Source: Pannonibacter sp. SL95
Lineage (GTDB): Bacteria; Pseudomonadota; Alphaproteobacteria; Rhizobiales; Stappiaceae
Assembly (NCBI RefSeq): GCF_026672425.1
Contig: NZ_JAPPRC010000006.1
Location: 372,001 to 436,000, forward strand
DNA length: 64,000 nucleotides
Reading direction: 5' to 3'
Below the pieces are notes generated by a model. That model ran no database searches. It was not told the origin of the DNA and worked only from the letters and a program-made list of their open reading frames with translations. Shown here one piece after another: positions 9,108 through 16,465 of this stretch; the stretch's first letter is position 1; each line of letters opens with the position of its first letter. The position numbers and the translations under genes are program-made.

Positions 9108-10271
9108 ATGGGCACGACCGATTCTCACGCCGCTGACGCGGCGGATCTCAAGCGCACTCCCCTTTACGATCTGCACGTCGAGCTTGGCGCCCGCATGGTG
9201 CCCTTCGCCGGCTACGACATGCCCGTGCAGTACCCCACCGGCATCATGACCGAGCACCAGCACACCCGTGCCGCCGCCGGTCTGTTTGACGTGTCGCACA
9301 TGGGCCAGGCCTGGCTCATTGGCCCCGATCACGAAACGACCGCCCGCGCTCTGGAAGCCCTGGTGCCGTCGAACATGGTCGAACTCGGCCGCGGCAAGCA
9401 GCGCTACACGGTCCTCCTCAACGCCGAAGGCGGCATCGTCGATGACCTGATGGTGACGCGCCCGGTTGCCGACGCGCAGGACGGCCGCCTGTTCCTCGTC
9501 GTCAATGCCTCGCGCAAGGACGTGGATTACCCGCTGATCCGCGCCGCTCTGCCGGCCAATGTCCGTCTTGAGCTGATCGAGGACCGTGCGCTGATCGCGG
9601 TGCAGGGTCCGCAGGCAGTTGCAGCCGTCGCAGCCCATGCGCCGAAGGCCGCCGAGCTTGCCTTCATGAGCGCCGACTGGATGGAATTCGACGGCATCAC
9701 CTGCCACGTCTCCCGCTCCGGCTACACCGGCGAGGACGGCGTGGAAATGTCCGTTCCGGCCGACAAGGCCGAGGCGATCACCCGGGCGCTTCTGGCGGAC
9801 GAGCGCGTCAAGCCGATTGGCCTTGGCGCCCGCGACAGCCTGCGCCTCGAGGCCGGTCTGTGCCTCTACGGCCATGACCTCGACGAGACCACCTCGCCGG
9901 TCGAAGGCGACATCACCTTCATCCTGCAGAAGCGCCGCCGCGAGGAAGGCGGCTTCCCTGGTGCTGCCCGCATCCAGCGCGAATTCGCCGAAGGCCCGGC
10001 CCGCAAGCGCGTCGGCCTGAAGCTCGATGGCCGCGCCCCGGCCCGCGAAGGCGCCGAGATCAAGGTCCCAGGTGGCGACACCGTCGGCATCGTCACGTCT
10101 GGCGGCTTCGGTCCGACGGCTGGCGTGCCCGTTGCCATGGGCTATGTCGCGGCGGCCCATGCGGCCCCCGGCACGAAGCTCGCGCTTGTCGTGCGTGGCA
10201 AGGACCTCGAGGCGACCGTCGTCGAGATGCCCATCGTCCCGCACCGCTATTACCGCGCCCCCAAGGCGTGA
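9108..10271 (+). CDS. gcvT: Glycine cleavage system T-protein (aminomethyltransferase)
   Basis: GcvT transfers the methylene group from the lipoyl-bound aminomethyl of H-protein to tetrahydrofolate, releasing ammonia. The 387-residue sequence shows MVPFAGYDMPVQYP, the GLFDVSHMGQ signature, a SRSGYTGEDGVE segment, LGARDSLRLEAGLCLYGHD and a C-terminal VPHRYYR. I chose ATG at 9108 after a GACGAGGA ribosome-binding site. The frame is open further upstream into the riboswitch, and ATG 9060 is possible but lies inside the aptamer end. It is the first gene of the riboswitch-controlled operon, 42 bases before gcvH. Confidence 0.96.
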   Translation: MGTTDSHAADAADLKRTPLYDLHVELGARMVPFAGYDMPVQYPTGIMTEHQHTRAAAGLFDVSHMGQAWLIGPDHETTARALEALVPSNMVELGRGKQRYTVLLNAEGGIVDDLMVTRPVADAQDGRLFLVVNASRKDVDYPLIRAALPANVRLELIEDRALIAVQGPQAVAAVAAHAPKAAELAFMSADWMEFDGITCHVSRSGYTGEDGVEMSVPADKAEAITRALLADERVKPIGLGARDSLRLEAGLCLYGHDLDETTSPVEGDITFILQKRRREEGGFPGAARIQREFAEGPARKRVGLKLDGRAPAREGAEIKVPGGDTVGIVTSGGFGPTAGVPVAMGYVAAAHAAPGTKLALVVRGKDLEATVVEMPIVPHRYYRAPKA

Positions 10272-10313
10272 CCTCAACCGATCCGAACAGCATTACTTCC
10301 GGAGACTGACCAC

Positions 10314-10685
10314 ATGACCACCTACTACTCCAAGGACCATGAATGGATCGCCGTTGACGGCGACACCGCCACTGTCGGCATCACCGACTACGCCCAGAGC
10401 CAGCTCGGCGATGTCGTCTATGTCGAGCTGCCGGACACCGGCAAGGCCCTGAAGAAGGGCGACGAGGCCGCCGTGGTGGAATCGGTCAAGGCCGCCAGCG
10501 AAGTCTATGCCCCGATCGACGGTGAAGTCGTCGCCACCAACGCAGCGCTGGTGGACAGCCCGGCCAATGTGAACGAGGATCCGGAAGGCGGAGCCTGGTT
10601 CGTGAAGCTGAAGATCGCCGACAAGGGCCAGTTGGCGGATCTGATGGACGAGGCGTCCTACAAGGCCTACGTGGAGACGCTGTAA
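10314..10685 (+). CDS. gcvH: Glycine cleavage system H-protein
   Basis: The 123-residue lipoyl carrier shuttles the aminomethyl group between P-, T- and L-proteins. It begins [20 protein letters not shown], as H-proteins do, and the lipoylated lysine is Lys59 in [15 protein letters not shown]. The C-terminal [15 protein letters not shown] block is also typical. ATG 10314 follows a purine-rich CCGGAGACTGACC. It lies inside the gcv operon, with only four bases to the downstream OsmC-like gene. Confidence 0.97.
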   Translation: MTTYYSKDHEWIAVDGDTATVGITDYAQSQLGDVVYVELPDTGKALKKGDEAAVVESVKAASEVYAPIDGEVVATNAALVDSPANVNEDPEGGAWFVKLKIADKGQLADLMDEASYKAYVETL

Positions 10686-10689
10686 ACCC

Positions 10690-11175
10690 ATGGCTGGACA
10701 CATCTACAAGGCTGGCGTCTTCTGGCGCATGGAAGGTGACTTCAAGCCGGGCAAGTACTCGCGCGGTCACCTCTGGCGCTTTGACGGCGGCGTGGATGTG
10801 CCGGCCTCGTCCTCACCCCATGTCGTGCCGCTGCCCTATTCGGTGACAGCGGCGGTCGACCCGGAGGAGGCGCTCATCGCGGCCCTGTCCTCGTGTCACA
10901 TGCTGACCTTCCTCGACCTTGCCCGTCGCGGAGGCCTCATGATCGATGCCTACGAGGATCAGGCCGAAGGGCTGATGGAGCGGATCGCTCCCGGCCGCAT
11001 GGCCATCACCAAGGTGACCCTGCGCCCGTTGCTCACCCTTCGCGCGGCCGAGCTGCCGGATCCCACCTGGCTGACCGATTTGCACGACAAGGCGCATGAG
11101 GTCTGCTTCATCGCCAATTCGGTGAAGTGCGAAATCAGCGTGGCGCCCGAACCCGTGCGCCTCGTGGCTCCCTGA
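10690..11175 (+). CDS. OsmC/Ohr-family peroxiredoxin-like protein
   Basis: The 161-residue protein has the OsmC fold signature: a first cysteine in ALIAALSSCHMLTFLDLARR (about residue 75) and a second in HEVCFIANSVK (about residue 138), the pair that reduces organic hydroperoxides in characterised family members. It starts four bases after gcvH and is followed 55 bases later by gcvPA, so it is transcribed with the glycine cleavage genes. What it does there is unclear; protection of the lipoyl or PLP machinery from peroxides is only a guess. The family call is strong, the substrate unknown. Confidence 0.9.
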   Translation: MAGHIYKAGVFWRMEGDFKPGKYSRGHLWRFDGGVDVPASSSPHVVPLPYSVTAAVDPEEALIAALSSCHMLTFLDLARRGGLMIDAYEDQAEGLMERIAPGRMAITKVTLRPLLTLRAAELPDPTWLTDLHDKAHEVCFIANSVKCEISVAPEPVRLVAP

Positions 11176-11230
11176 GCCAATACCGAGCCAATACAACGCC
11201 CTGTTCCGCTGAAGAAGGACGCACCCGACG

Positions 11231-12577
11231 ATGCGTTATCTGCCGCTTTCCGACACCGACCGCGCCGATATGCTCGCGCGCGTCGGCGTGTCATCCATCG
11301 ATGAGCTGTTCGCCGATATCCCGGAAGCCGCCCGTCTCAAGGGCCTCGTTGATCTGCCGACCCGCAAGTCGGAGATCGAGGTCGAACGTCACCTCAACCG
11401 CATGGCAGCCAAGAACGTGGCGGCCGGCTCGGTGCCCTTCTTCGTGGGTGCCGGCGCCTACCGCCACCACGTGCCGGCAACCGTTGATCACCTGATCCAG
11501 CGCTCGGAGTTCCTGACCTCCTACACGCCGTATCAGCCGGAAATCACGCAGGGCACGCTGCAGTACCTGTTCGAGTTCCAGACCCAGGTTGCCCGCCTCA
11601 CCGGCATGGAAGTCGCCAACGCCTCCATGTATGACGGCTCGACCGGCACCGGCGAAGCCGTGCTGATGGCGCACCGCGTCACCCGCCGCAACAAGGCGGT
11701 GATCTCCGGCGGCCTGCATCCGCAGTACCGCGCCGTGGTCGAAGGCCTGTCGAACCTCTCCGGCGACAAGGTCGTGTCCCTGCCGGCCGACCCGATGGGC
11801 ACCGAGGACATTCTCGCCGCCATCGATGGCGAGACTTCCTGCGTCGTCGTGCAGTCGCCGTCCTTCTACGGCCAGATCATCGACCTGAAGCCGATTGCCG
11901 AAAAGGCGCAGGCCCATGGCGCGCTGCTCATCGCCGTCTTCACCGAAGTCGTCTCGCTCGGCCTGATCGAGTCGCCGGGTGCGCAGGGTGCGGACATCGT
12001 CGTCGGCGAAGGCCAGTCCATCGGCAACGGCCTCAACTTCGGCGGCCCCTACGTCGGCCTCTTCGCCACCAAGCAGAAGTACATGCGGCAGATGCCGGGG
12101 CGTCTGTGCGGCGAGACCGTGGACGCGGAAGGCAAGCGCGGCTTCGTGCTCACCCTCTCCACCCGCGAGCAGCACATCCGCCGCGAGAAGGCGACGTCGA
12201 ACATCTGCACCAACTCCGGCCTCTGCGCGCTGGCCTTCACGATCCACATGACGCTGCTCGGCGAAGCCGGCCTGACGCGTCTGGCCCGGATCAACCACGC
12301 CAATGCGGTGAAGCTAAAGAAGCAGCTGTCGGCAATTGCCGGCGTCGAAGTCCTCAACAAGGCCTATTTCAACGAGTTCACCGTCAGGCTGCCGAAGCCG
12401 GCGCATGACGTCGTTGAGGCACTTGCGGCCCGTGGCATCATCGCCGGCCTGCCGGTGTCGCGCCTGGAGCCGGGCAAGGCTGACCTTGCCAACCTTCTCG
12501 TGGTCGCCTCGACCGAAATCAACACCGACGAAGACCGTGCTGCCTTTGCAGCCGCCCTCAAGGAGGTGCTGGCATGA
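11231..12577 (+). CDS. gcvPA: Glycine dehydrogenase (decarboxylating) subunit 1, GcvPA
   Basis: This is the 448-residue alpha half of a split P-protein. Together with GcvPB it decarboxylates glycine with PLP and loads the aminomethyl group on GcvH. Family features include [20 protein letters not shown] at the start, [49 protein letters not shown] and [20 protein letters not shown]. The PLP lysine is in the other subunit. In other bacteria gcvPB follows directly, but here the stop (12575-12577) overlaps the start of a foreign-looking ORF by ATGA and gcvPB begins 322 bases later. Confidence 0.96.
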   Translation: MRYLPLSDTDRADMLARVGVSSIDELFADIPEAARLKGLVDLPTRKSEIEVERHLNRMAAKNVAAGSVPFFVGAGAYRHHVPATVDHLIQRSEFLTSYTPYQPEITQGTLQYLFEFQTQVARLTGMEVANASMYDGSTGTGEAVLMAHRVTRRNKAVISGGLHPQYRAVVEGLSNLSGDKVVSLPADPMGTEDILAAIDGETSCVVVQSPSFYGQIIDLKPIAEKAQAHGALLIAVFTEVVSLGLIESPGAQGADIVVGEGQSIGNGLNFGGPYVGLFATKQKYMRQMPGRLCGETVDAEGKRGFVLTLSTREQHIRREKATSNICTNSGLCALAFTIHMTLLGEAGLTRLARINHANAVKLKKQLSAIAGVEVLNKAYFNEFTVRLPKPAHDVVEALAARGIIAGLPVSRLEPGKADLANLLVVASTEINTDEDRAAFAAALKEVLA

Positions 12578-12579
12578 GC
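12570..12579 (+). repeat. 10-bp direct repeat, left copy (gcvPA/insert junction)
   Basis: TGGCATGAGC spans the gcvPA stop and the start codon of the inserted ORF. An identical copy lies at 12896-12905, exactly 326 bases downstream, spanning the insert stop and the gcvPB start. The two copies bracket the AT-rich segment. They could be a target duplication or the microhomology used for insertion. Confidence 0.9.
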
Positions 12580-12903
12580 TTTCATTGGATCTACTGCTAC
12601 GAGAAATGCTCAGAAGCAATGCGATTGATGCTTTCGCCGCGTTATGATCATCGAGAAGCTATCGCAATTGCCTATAAGGATCAGCTTATTCATCTTCGGG
12701 ATGAAAATATTCCTGAGGAGTGCAAGGCTGAATACCTTGAGTTTAAAAAATTGTTCGAAAAACACAGGAAAATAGATCAGTATACTGGGGTGAATTTTTA
12801 TAACGTAAAGAAGAGCTCTCTTGAGCGAATTACAAGTGCATACGCGGATTTCTTCTTAGGTTTCTTGCGAGTTTATCACGAGAAGAGGGGGGCTTTGGCA
12901 TGA
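12574..12903 (+). CDS. AT-rich ORF of unknown function inserted between gcvPA and gcvPB
   Basis: The 109-residue product begins [20 protein letters not shown] and ends [11 protein letters not shown] do not recognise it. It has no signal peptide or membrane helix, and is rich in Lys, Glu, Tyr and Phe, suggesting a small soluble helical protein. Its base composition is very different from its neighbours: 117 of 290 bases in 12601-12890 are G or C (about 40%). Codon use is also different, with many AAA, TTT and GAT codons. Both ends overlap the flanking genes as ATGA, so the ORF is translationally embedded in the gcv operon. A 10-bp direct repeat flanks it. I infer recent horizontal insertion. 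Translation is likely, function unknown. Confidence 0.75.
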   Translation: MSFHWIYCYEKCSEAMRLMLSPRYDHREAIAIAYKDQLIHLRDENIPEECKAEYLEFKKLFEKHRKIDQYTGVNFYNVKKSSLERITSAYADFFLGFLRVYHEKRGALA

Positions 12904-12905
12904 GC
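12896..12905 (+). repeat. 10-bp direct repeat, right copy (insert/gcvPB junction)
   Basis: TGGCATGAGC, identical to 12570-12579. It contains both the TGA of the inserted ORF and the ATG of gcvPB. Removing one copy with the 316 intervening bases would restore a gcvPA-gcvPB junction with an ATGA overlap, which is probably the ancestral state. Confidence 0.9.
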
Positions 12906-14492
12906 ATGAACACCCAGGGCCGTCCGACGGCCGCCGGCGATGCCGGTTCTGCATTCCGTCCCAAGACCTTCACCGGCAACCGCGCGCTCGACATGGAAGA
13001 GCCGCTGCTGTTCGAGATCGGCCGCCTGGATGTGACCGGCGTCGATCTGGACGAGCCGGAAGCCTTCGAGGCCGAGCTTGGCGCCCATGCGCGCAAGTCG
13101 GGCATCGGCCTGCCGGGCCTGTCCGAGCCGGAGACGATGCGTCACTACGTGCGCCTGTCGCGCAACAACTACGCCATCGACGCCGGCCTCTATCCGCTCG
13201 GCTCCTGCACCATGAAGCACAACCCGCGTCTCAACGAGAAGATGGCGCGCGTGCCGGGCTTCGGTGACATCCACCCGCTGCAGCCGCTGTCCACCGTCAA
13301 GGGCGCCGTCGAGCTGATCTCGGAGCTGGGCGACTGGCTGATGGAACTGACCGGCACCTCCGCCGTCGCCATGAGCCCGAAGGCCGGCGCGCATGGCGAA
13401 CAGTGCGGCATGATGGCGATCAAGGCCGCGCATATCGCCGCCGGCCGTGATCCGAAGATCGTGCTGGTTCCCGAAAGCGCCCATGGCACCAACCCGGCCA
13501 CGGCCGCGCTGCTCGGCTTCAAGGTCGTCACCATCGACGCCAAGGAAGACGGCACCGTGGACCTGACCTCGGTGAAGAAGGCCATTGCCGACAACGCCGG
13601 CAACATCGCCGCGATCATGCTGACCAACCCGAACACCTGCGGGCTGTTCGAGCGCGACATCATGGAAATCGCCGCCGCGATCCACGAAGCCAACGCCTAT
13701 TTCTACTGCGACGGCGCCAACTTCAACGCCATCGTCGGCAAGGCCCGTCCGGGTGATCTCGGCATCGACGCGATGCACATCAACCTCCACAAGACCTTCT
13801 CCACCCCGCATGGCGGCGGTGGCCCGGGCTCCGGTCCGGTGGTCCTGTCGGACCGTCTCGCCCCGTTCGCCCCGCTGCCCTTCGTGCGCAAGTCGGCCTC
13901 GGGTCTGGAAATGGTCGAGACGGAAGCCGGTCTCAAGGACGGCGAGAAGCCCTTTGGCCGCATGACCGCCTTCCACGGCCAGATGGGCATGTTCGTGCGC
14001 GCGCTGGCCTACATGCTGAGCCACGGCTCGGACGGCCTGCGCCAGGCGTCGGAAGACGCGGTGCTGAACGCGAACTATGTCCGCGTCGGCCTGCAGGACC
14101 TGATGACCCTGCCGTTCGGCGTGCGCCCCTGCATGCACGAAGTGCTGTTCGACGACAGCTTCCTGAAGGACACCGGCGTCACCACGCTCGACTTCGCCAA
14201 GGCGATGATCGACGAGGGCTATCACCCGATGACCATGTACTTCCCGCTGGTGGTGCATGGCGCGATGCTGATCGAGCCGACCGAGTCCGAAAGCCGGGCG
14301 GCCCTCGACCTGTTCGTCGCCACGCTGCGTGACCTCGTCATGTCGGCCAAGCGCGGCGAGACGGAGCGCTTCACCGGCGCGCCGTACCTTGCCCCGCGCC
14401 GCCGCCTCGACGAGACCCGCGCCGCGCGCGCGCCGATCCTGACCTATCAGGACCCGGTCCCGGCCATGGTCACCCCGGCCGCCGCCGAGTAA
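12900..14492 (+). CDS. gcvPB: Glycine dehydrogenase (decarboxylating) subunit 2, GcvPB
   Basis: The 530-residue beta half of the split P-protein carries the PLP lysine in MHINLHKTFSTPHGGGGPGSG. Other family segments are YPLGSCTMKHNPRLNE, GDIHPLQPLS, KAGAHGEQCGMMAIKAAH, ESAHGTNPATAA and MTNPNTCGLFE-like MLTNPNTCGLFERDI. It forms a heterotetramer with GcvPA in studied systems. The ATG overlaps the stop of the AT-rich inserted ORF. It is the last gene of the operon and is followed by a strong terminator. L-protein (lpd) is not in the window. Confidence 0.97.
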   Translation: MSMNTQGRPTAAGDAGSAFRPKTFTGNRALDMEEPLLFEIGRLDVTGVDLDEPEAFEAELGAHARKSGIGLPGLSEPETMRHYVRLSRNNYAIDAGLYPLGSCTMKHNPRLNEKMARVPGFGDIHPLQPLSTVKGAVELISELGDWLMELTGTSAVAMSPKAGAHGEQCGMMAIKAAHIAAGRDPKIVLVPESAHGTNPATAALLGFKVVTIDAKEDGTVDLTSVKKAIADNAGNIAAIMLTNPNTCGLFERDIMEIAAAIHEANAYFYCDGANFNAIVGKARPGDLGIDAMHINLHKTFSTPHGGGGPGSGPVVLSDRLAPFAPLPFVRKSASGLEMVETEAGLKDGEKPFGRMTAFHGQMGMFVRALAYMLSHGSDGLRQASEDAVLNANYVRVGLQDLMTLPFGVRPCMHEVLFDDSFLKDTGVTTLDFAKAMIDEGYHPMTMYFPLVVHGAMLIEPTESESRAALDLFVATLRDLVMSAKRGETERFTGAPYLAPRRRLDETRAARAPILTYQDPVPAMVTPAAAE

Positions 14493-14515
14493 GCCCCGGC
14501 AAGGCCAACGACAAG

Positions 14516-14552
14516 AAAGCCCCGAAGCGTCACCGCTTCGGGGCTTTTTTGT
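14516..14552 (+). terminator. Rho-independent terminator of the gcv operon
   Basis: A GC-rich hairpin, AAGCCCCGAAGCG / CGCTTCGGGGCTT with a TCAC loop, is followed by TTTTTTG. It lies 24 bases after the gcvPB stop. The complementary A-run on the left arm means it may also end transcription of the minus-strand neighbour's antisense, but the T-run favours the plus strand. Confidence 0.93.
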
Positions 14553-14559
14553 TGTGAAG

Positions 14560-15468
14560 TCAGCCCGTCATTGCGGCGGCCATCGTGCTGCCCCAGGCGT
14601 TGGCATTGGCACTGGTCTGTGACGACAGCGAGAACTGCCAGCCCATCACCCCGCCAAACTGCGCTCCCAGCGATTGCTTCAGGGGCGTGACCAGCGCGCT
14701 TGCCGTATCCTGAGCATCCAGATAGCCCGACCCGCCATTCGACGTCGACGTGATCCGTCCCAGCACCAGCTTGCCCGGTGCAATCGTCTTGGACAGGTTC
14801 ATGATGCTGGAGGGGAAGCCGCCGCCGCTGATCCCGGCGACCTTCTGCGCCTGATCGGTCGTGGAGGTCCCGACATACCAGGGATTGTTGTAGTACTGGA
14901 TGTTGAGCCAGTCGATCGACGCGCCGCCCTCGGCCATCACCGCCTGATAGGTGCCCTGCGGATAGGACGCGTAAGCGCCGGGGTAGAGATAGGGCGGCTG
15001 CGGCGCGTGGCTGATCAGCCGGCCGGCAAAGCCGGGCTCTGCCTTCAGCAGGTTGGACAGGCCAGCCAGAAACGCAGCCGGATCATAGCCTGCGGTCGAC
15101 GGCGAGGTGATGGCGTCGGTGTCCTCATAGTCGATGTCGATGCCATCGAGCTTGTTCGTGTTGACGAAGTTGATGATCGAGGCAACGGCCACCTGAAGGT
15201 TCTGTGCCATCCCCTTCCAGCCGCCGTCCGGCACAATTCCGCCGCCGATGGCAACCATCACCTTGCGCTTGCCGCCTTCCTTGAGCTGGCTGATCGTATT
15301 CGGATCGGCGATGAAATGCTGCAGCTCGCTGCTGGGCACCACGGTTCCGTTTACCTGCGGCAGCAGGAAGCTGAGAATGACATGGGTGAAGTCGCTGCCG
15401 ACGATCCCGGTGATCGGCGTGCTCTGGCGCAGGGCATAGATGATGTTGCGCGGGGTGGTATCCGTCAT
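14560..15468 (-). CDS. Glycoside hydrolase family 18 (chitinase-like) without signal peptide
   Basis: The 302-residue protein has the GH18 catalytic motif DGIDIDYE at residues 108-115, with Glu115 as the proton donor. Other GH18 features are FTHVILSFLLPQ (beta-1 and beta-2), KVMVAIGGG (SxGG-like) and a C-terminal GVMGWQFSLS with the substrate-stacking Trp. The chosen ATG (15468) has AGGAG eight bases upstream. No signal peptide is present even in the longer frame to 15546, which is unusual because chitinases usually act outside the cell. Cytoplasmic action, non-classical export or lysis release are the alternatives. It appears monocistronic and converges on the gcv terminator. Confidence 0.88.
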   Translation of the reverse strand: MTDTTPRNIIYALRQSTPITGIVGSDFTHVILSFLLPQVNGTVVPSSELQHFIADPNTISQLKEGGKRKVMVAIGGGIVPDGGWKGMAQNLQVAVASIINFVNTNKLDGIDIDYEDTDAITSPSTAGYDPAAFLAGLSNLLKAEPGFAGRLISHAPQPPYLYPGAYASYPQGTYQAVMAEGGASIDWLNIQYYNNPWYVGTSTTDQAQKVAGISGGGFPSSIMNLSKTIAPGKLVLGRITSTSNGGSGYLDAQDTASALVTPLKQSLGAQFGGVMGWQFSLSSQTSANANAWGSTMAAAMTG

Positions 15469-15581
15469 TGTCAGGCTCCTTGCACGGTCGGGATGACCTT
15501 GGCTTGCAGCGCGGGCTGCACTGACAGGAACGCCTGACGGCAACAAGTGTGATCTGACACACCGGATTGCCCGGATTACGG

Positions 15582-16103
15582 TTACCGGCCCGTTAGCGCA
15601 AAAGGCAGGTCGCGCCCAAGACGCCAGATCCCGTAACCGGTAGCGAGCAAGGTCAGGCCGCTGACCACCGTGCGGGTCTGGTTGAAGGCCTGCCAGGTGG
15701 GGGAGTAGGCCTGCCAGATCGCGCGCGCCTCATCGATGCTGTCCGGCACGCGCACCAGGGCCAGGGCCTCGTTCATCGGCACGTTGAAGCGCATTGTCAG
15801 AACCAGGCCACCCAGAAAGTACAGGAGCCCCCCTCCCAGGAAGGCAACACCGGCGCCGCGCGCATTCAGCCGCAAAGCCAGCAGCCCGGTCAGGGTCAGC
15901 ACCACGGGTGTTGCAAAGAACGCCGGCGCGAAGACGGCATTGCGGACGGAGCCGTTCATCGCCTGCATCGCAGCGATTGCAATGCGCGGATCGGCGGCAT
16001 CCAGTCCCCACATGGTCGAACAGACCCAGGCATAGAAGAAACCAAAGATCGCCCCGGAAAGGACAAGCGACAGGCCGGCGGCGGCCAGACAGATGCGTTT
16101 CAT
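15582..16103 (-). CDS. DUF1772-like integral membrane protein
   Basis: The 173-residue product has four hydrophobic segments: LAAAGLSLVLSGAIFGFFYAW, VFAPAFFATPVVLTLTGLLAL, GVAFLGGGLLYFLGGLVL and TVVSGLTLLATGYGIW. The NVPMNEALA segment after the third helix and the late WQAYSPTWQAFNQTRTVVS are typical of the DUF1772 (anthrone-oxygenase-like) family. Catalysis has been proposed for fungal relatives, but nothing here proves it. ATG 16103 was chosen; a longer frame to 16139 starts in unconserved sequence. It is divergent from the tyrS leader region. Confidence 0.75.
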   Translation of the reverse strand: MKRICLAAAGLSLVLSGAIFGFFYAWVCSTMWGLDAADPRIAIAAMQAMNGSVRNAVFAPAFFATPVVLTLTGLLALRLNARGAGVAFLGGGLLYFLGGLVLTMRFNVPMNEALALVRVPDSIDEARAIWQAYSPTWQAFNQTRTVVSGLTLLATGYGIWRLGRDLPFALTGR

Positions 16104-16261
16104 GCGATTCAACTCCCTCGCATGGCTGCCCCCAGCCATGTCCGTCTGCCCATCGGCATCCTAGCAGCGACGGCTGCGCCGGTTCGTCGCAACTTGTCGC
16201 AGCGGGTAACTGGTTGTCGCAGGAGAGTTGCAGCCGTCAGGTCACTGCTTTTGACGGGCGC

Positions 16262-16290
16262 TTGACAGCAGGGCAGGGAGCAGGCATCAA
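16262..16290 (+). promoter_or_regulatory. Candidate sigma-70 promoter for the tyrS leader
   Basis: A perfect TTGACA (16262-16267) is followed after 17 bases by CATCAA (16285-16290), a weak -10 with A2, T3 and A5 matching. Transcription would start about 16296-16298, at or next to the ATG of the 18-codon leader ORF, which would make that ORF nearly leaderless. Confidence 0.45.
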
Positions 16291-16297
16291 AAGCGCC

Positions 16298-16354
16298 ATG
16301 AGCAGAAACCTGACCACCTTTGCATCGGTCTATTACTTTACGGCGCCCTTCTAG
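16298..16354 (+). CDS. Possible 18-residue Tyr/Phe leader peptide upstream of tyrS
   Basis: The mini-ORF encodes MSRNLTTFASVYYFTAPF, with two adjacent Tyr codons and three Phe codons, and stops at TAG 16352-16354. It ends 111 bases before tyrS. After it, GGCGGC (16354-16359) could pair with AGCCGCC (16407-16413), while GCCGCC (16408-16413) can instead pair with GGCGGC (16420-16425), so two exclusive hairpins are possible, as in amino-acid attenuators. No T-run follows the second hairpin, so any control would have to act on the ribosome site or by Rho. No good Shine-Dalgarno precedes it. It is an inference from architecture. Confidence 0.4.
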   Translation: MSRNLTTFASVYYFTAPF

Positions 16355-16465
16355 GCGGCCGTGTTCGATCCTGCTCGATTATCAAACAGCATGAGATGAA
16401 CCACATAGCCGCCGCGTCAGGCGGCTTGCATGGTTCAAGGTCCCTGGCGCGGCCAGGAGACCAGA

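Noticed and set aside
16430-16465. Start of tyrS at 16430
   Set aside because: It would add residues without conserved sequence and would remove the good ribosome-binding site before ATG 16466.
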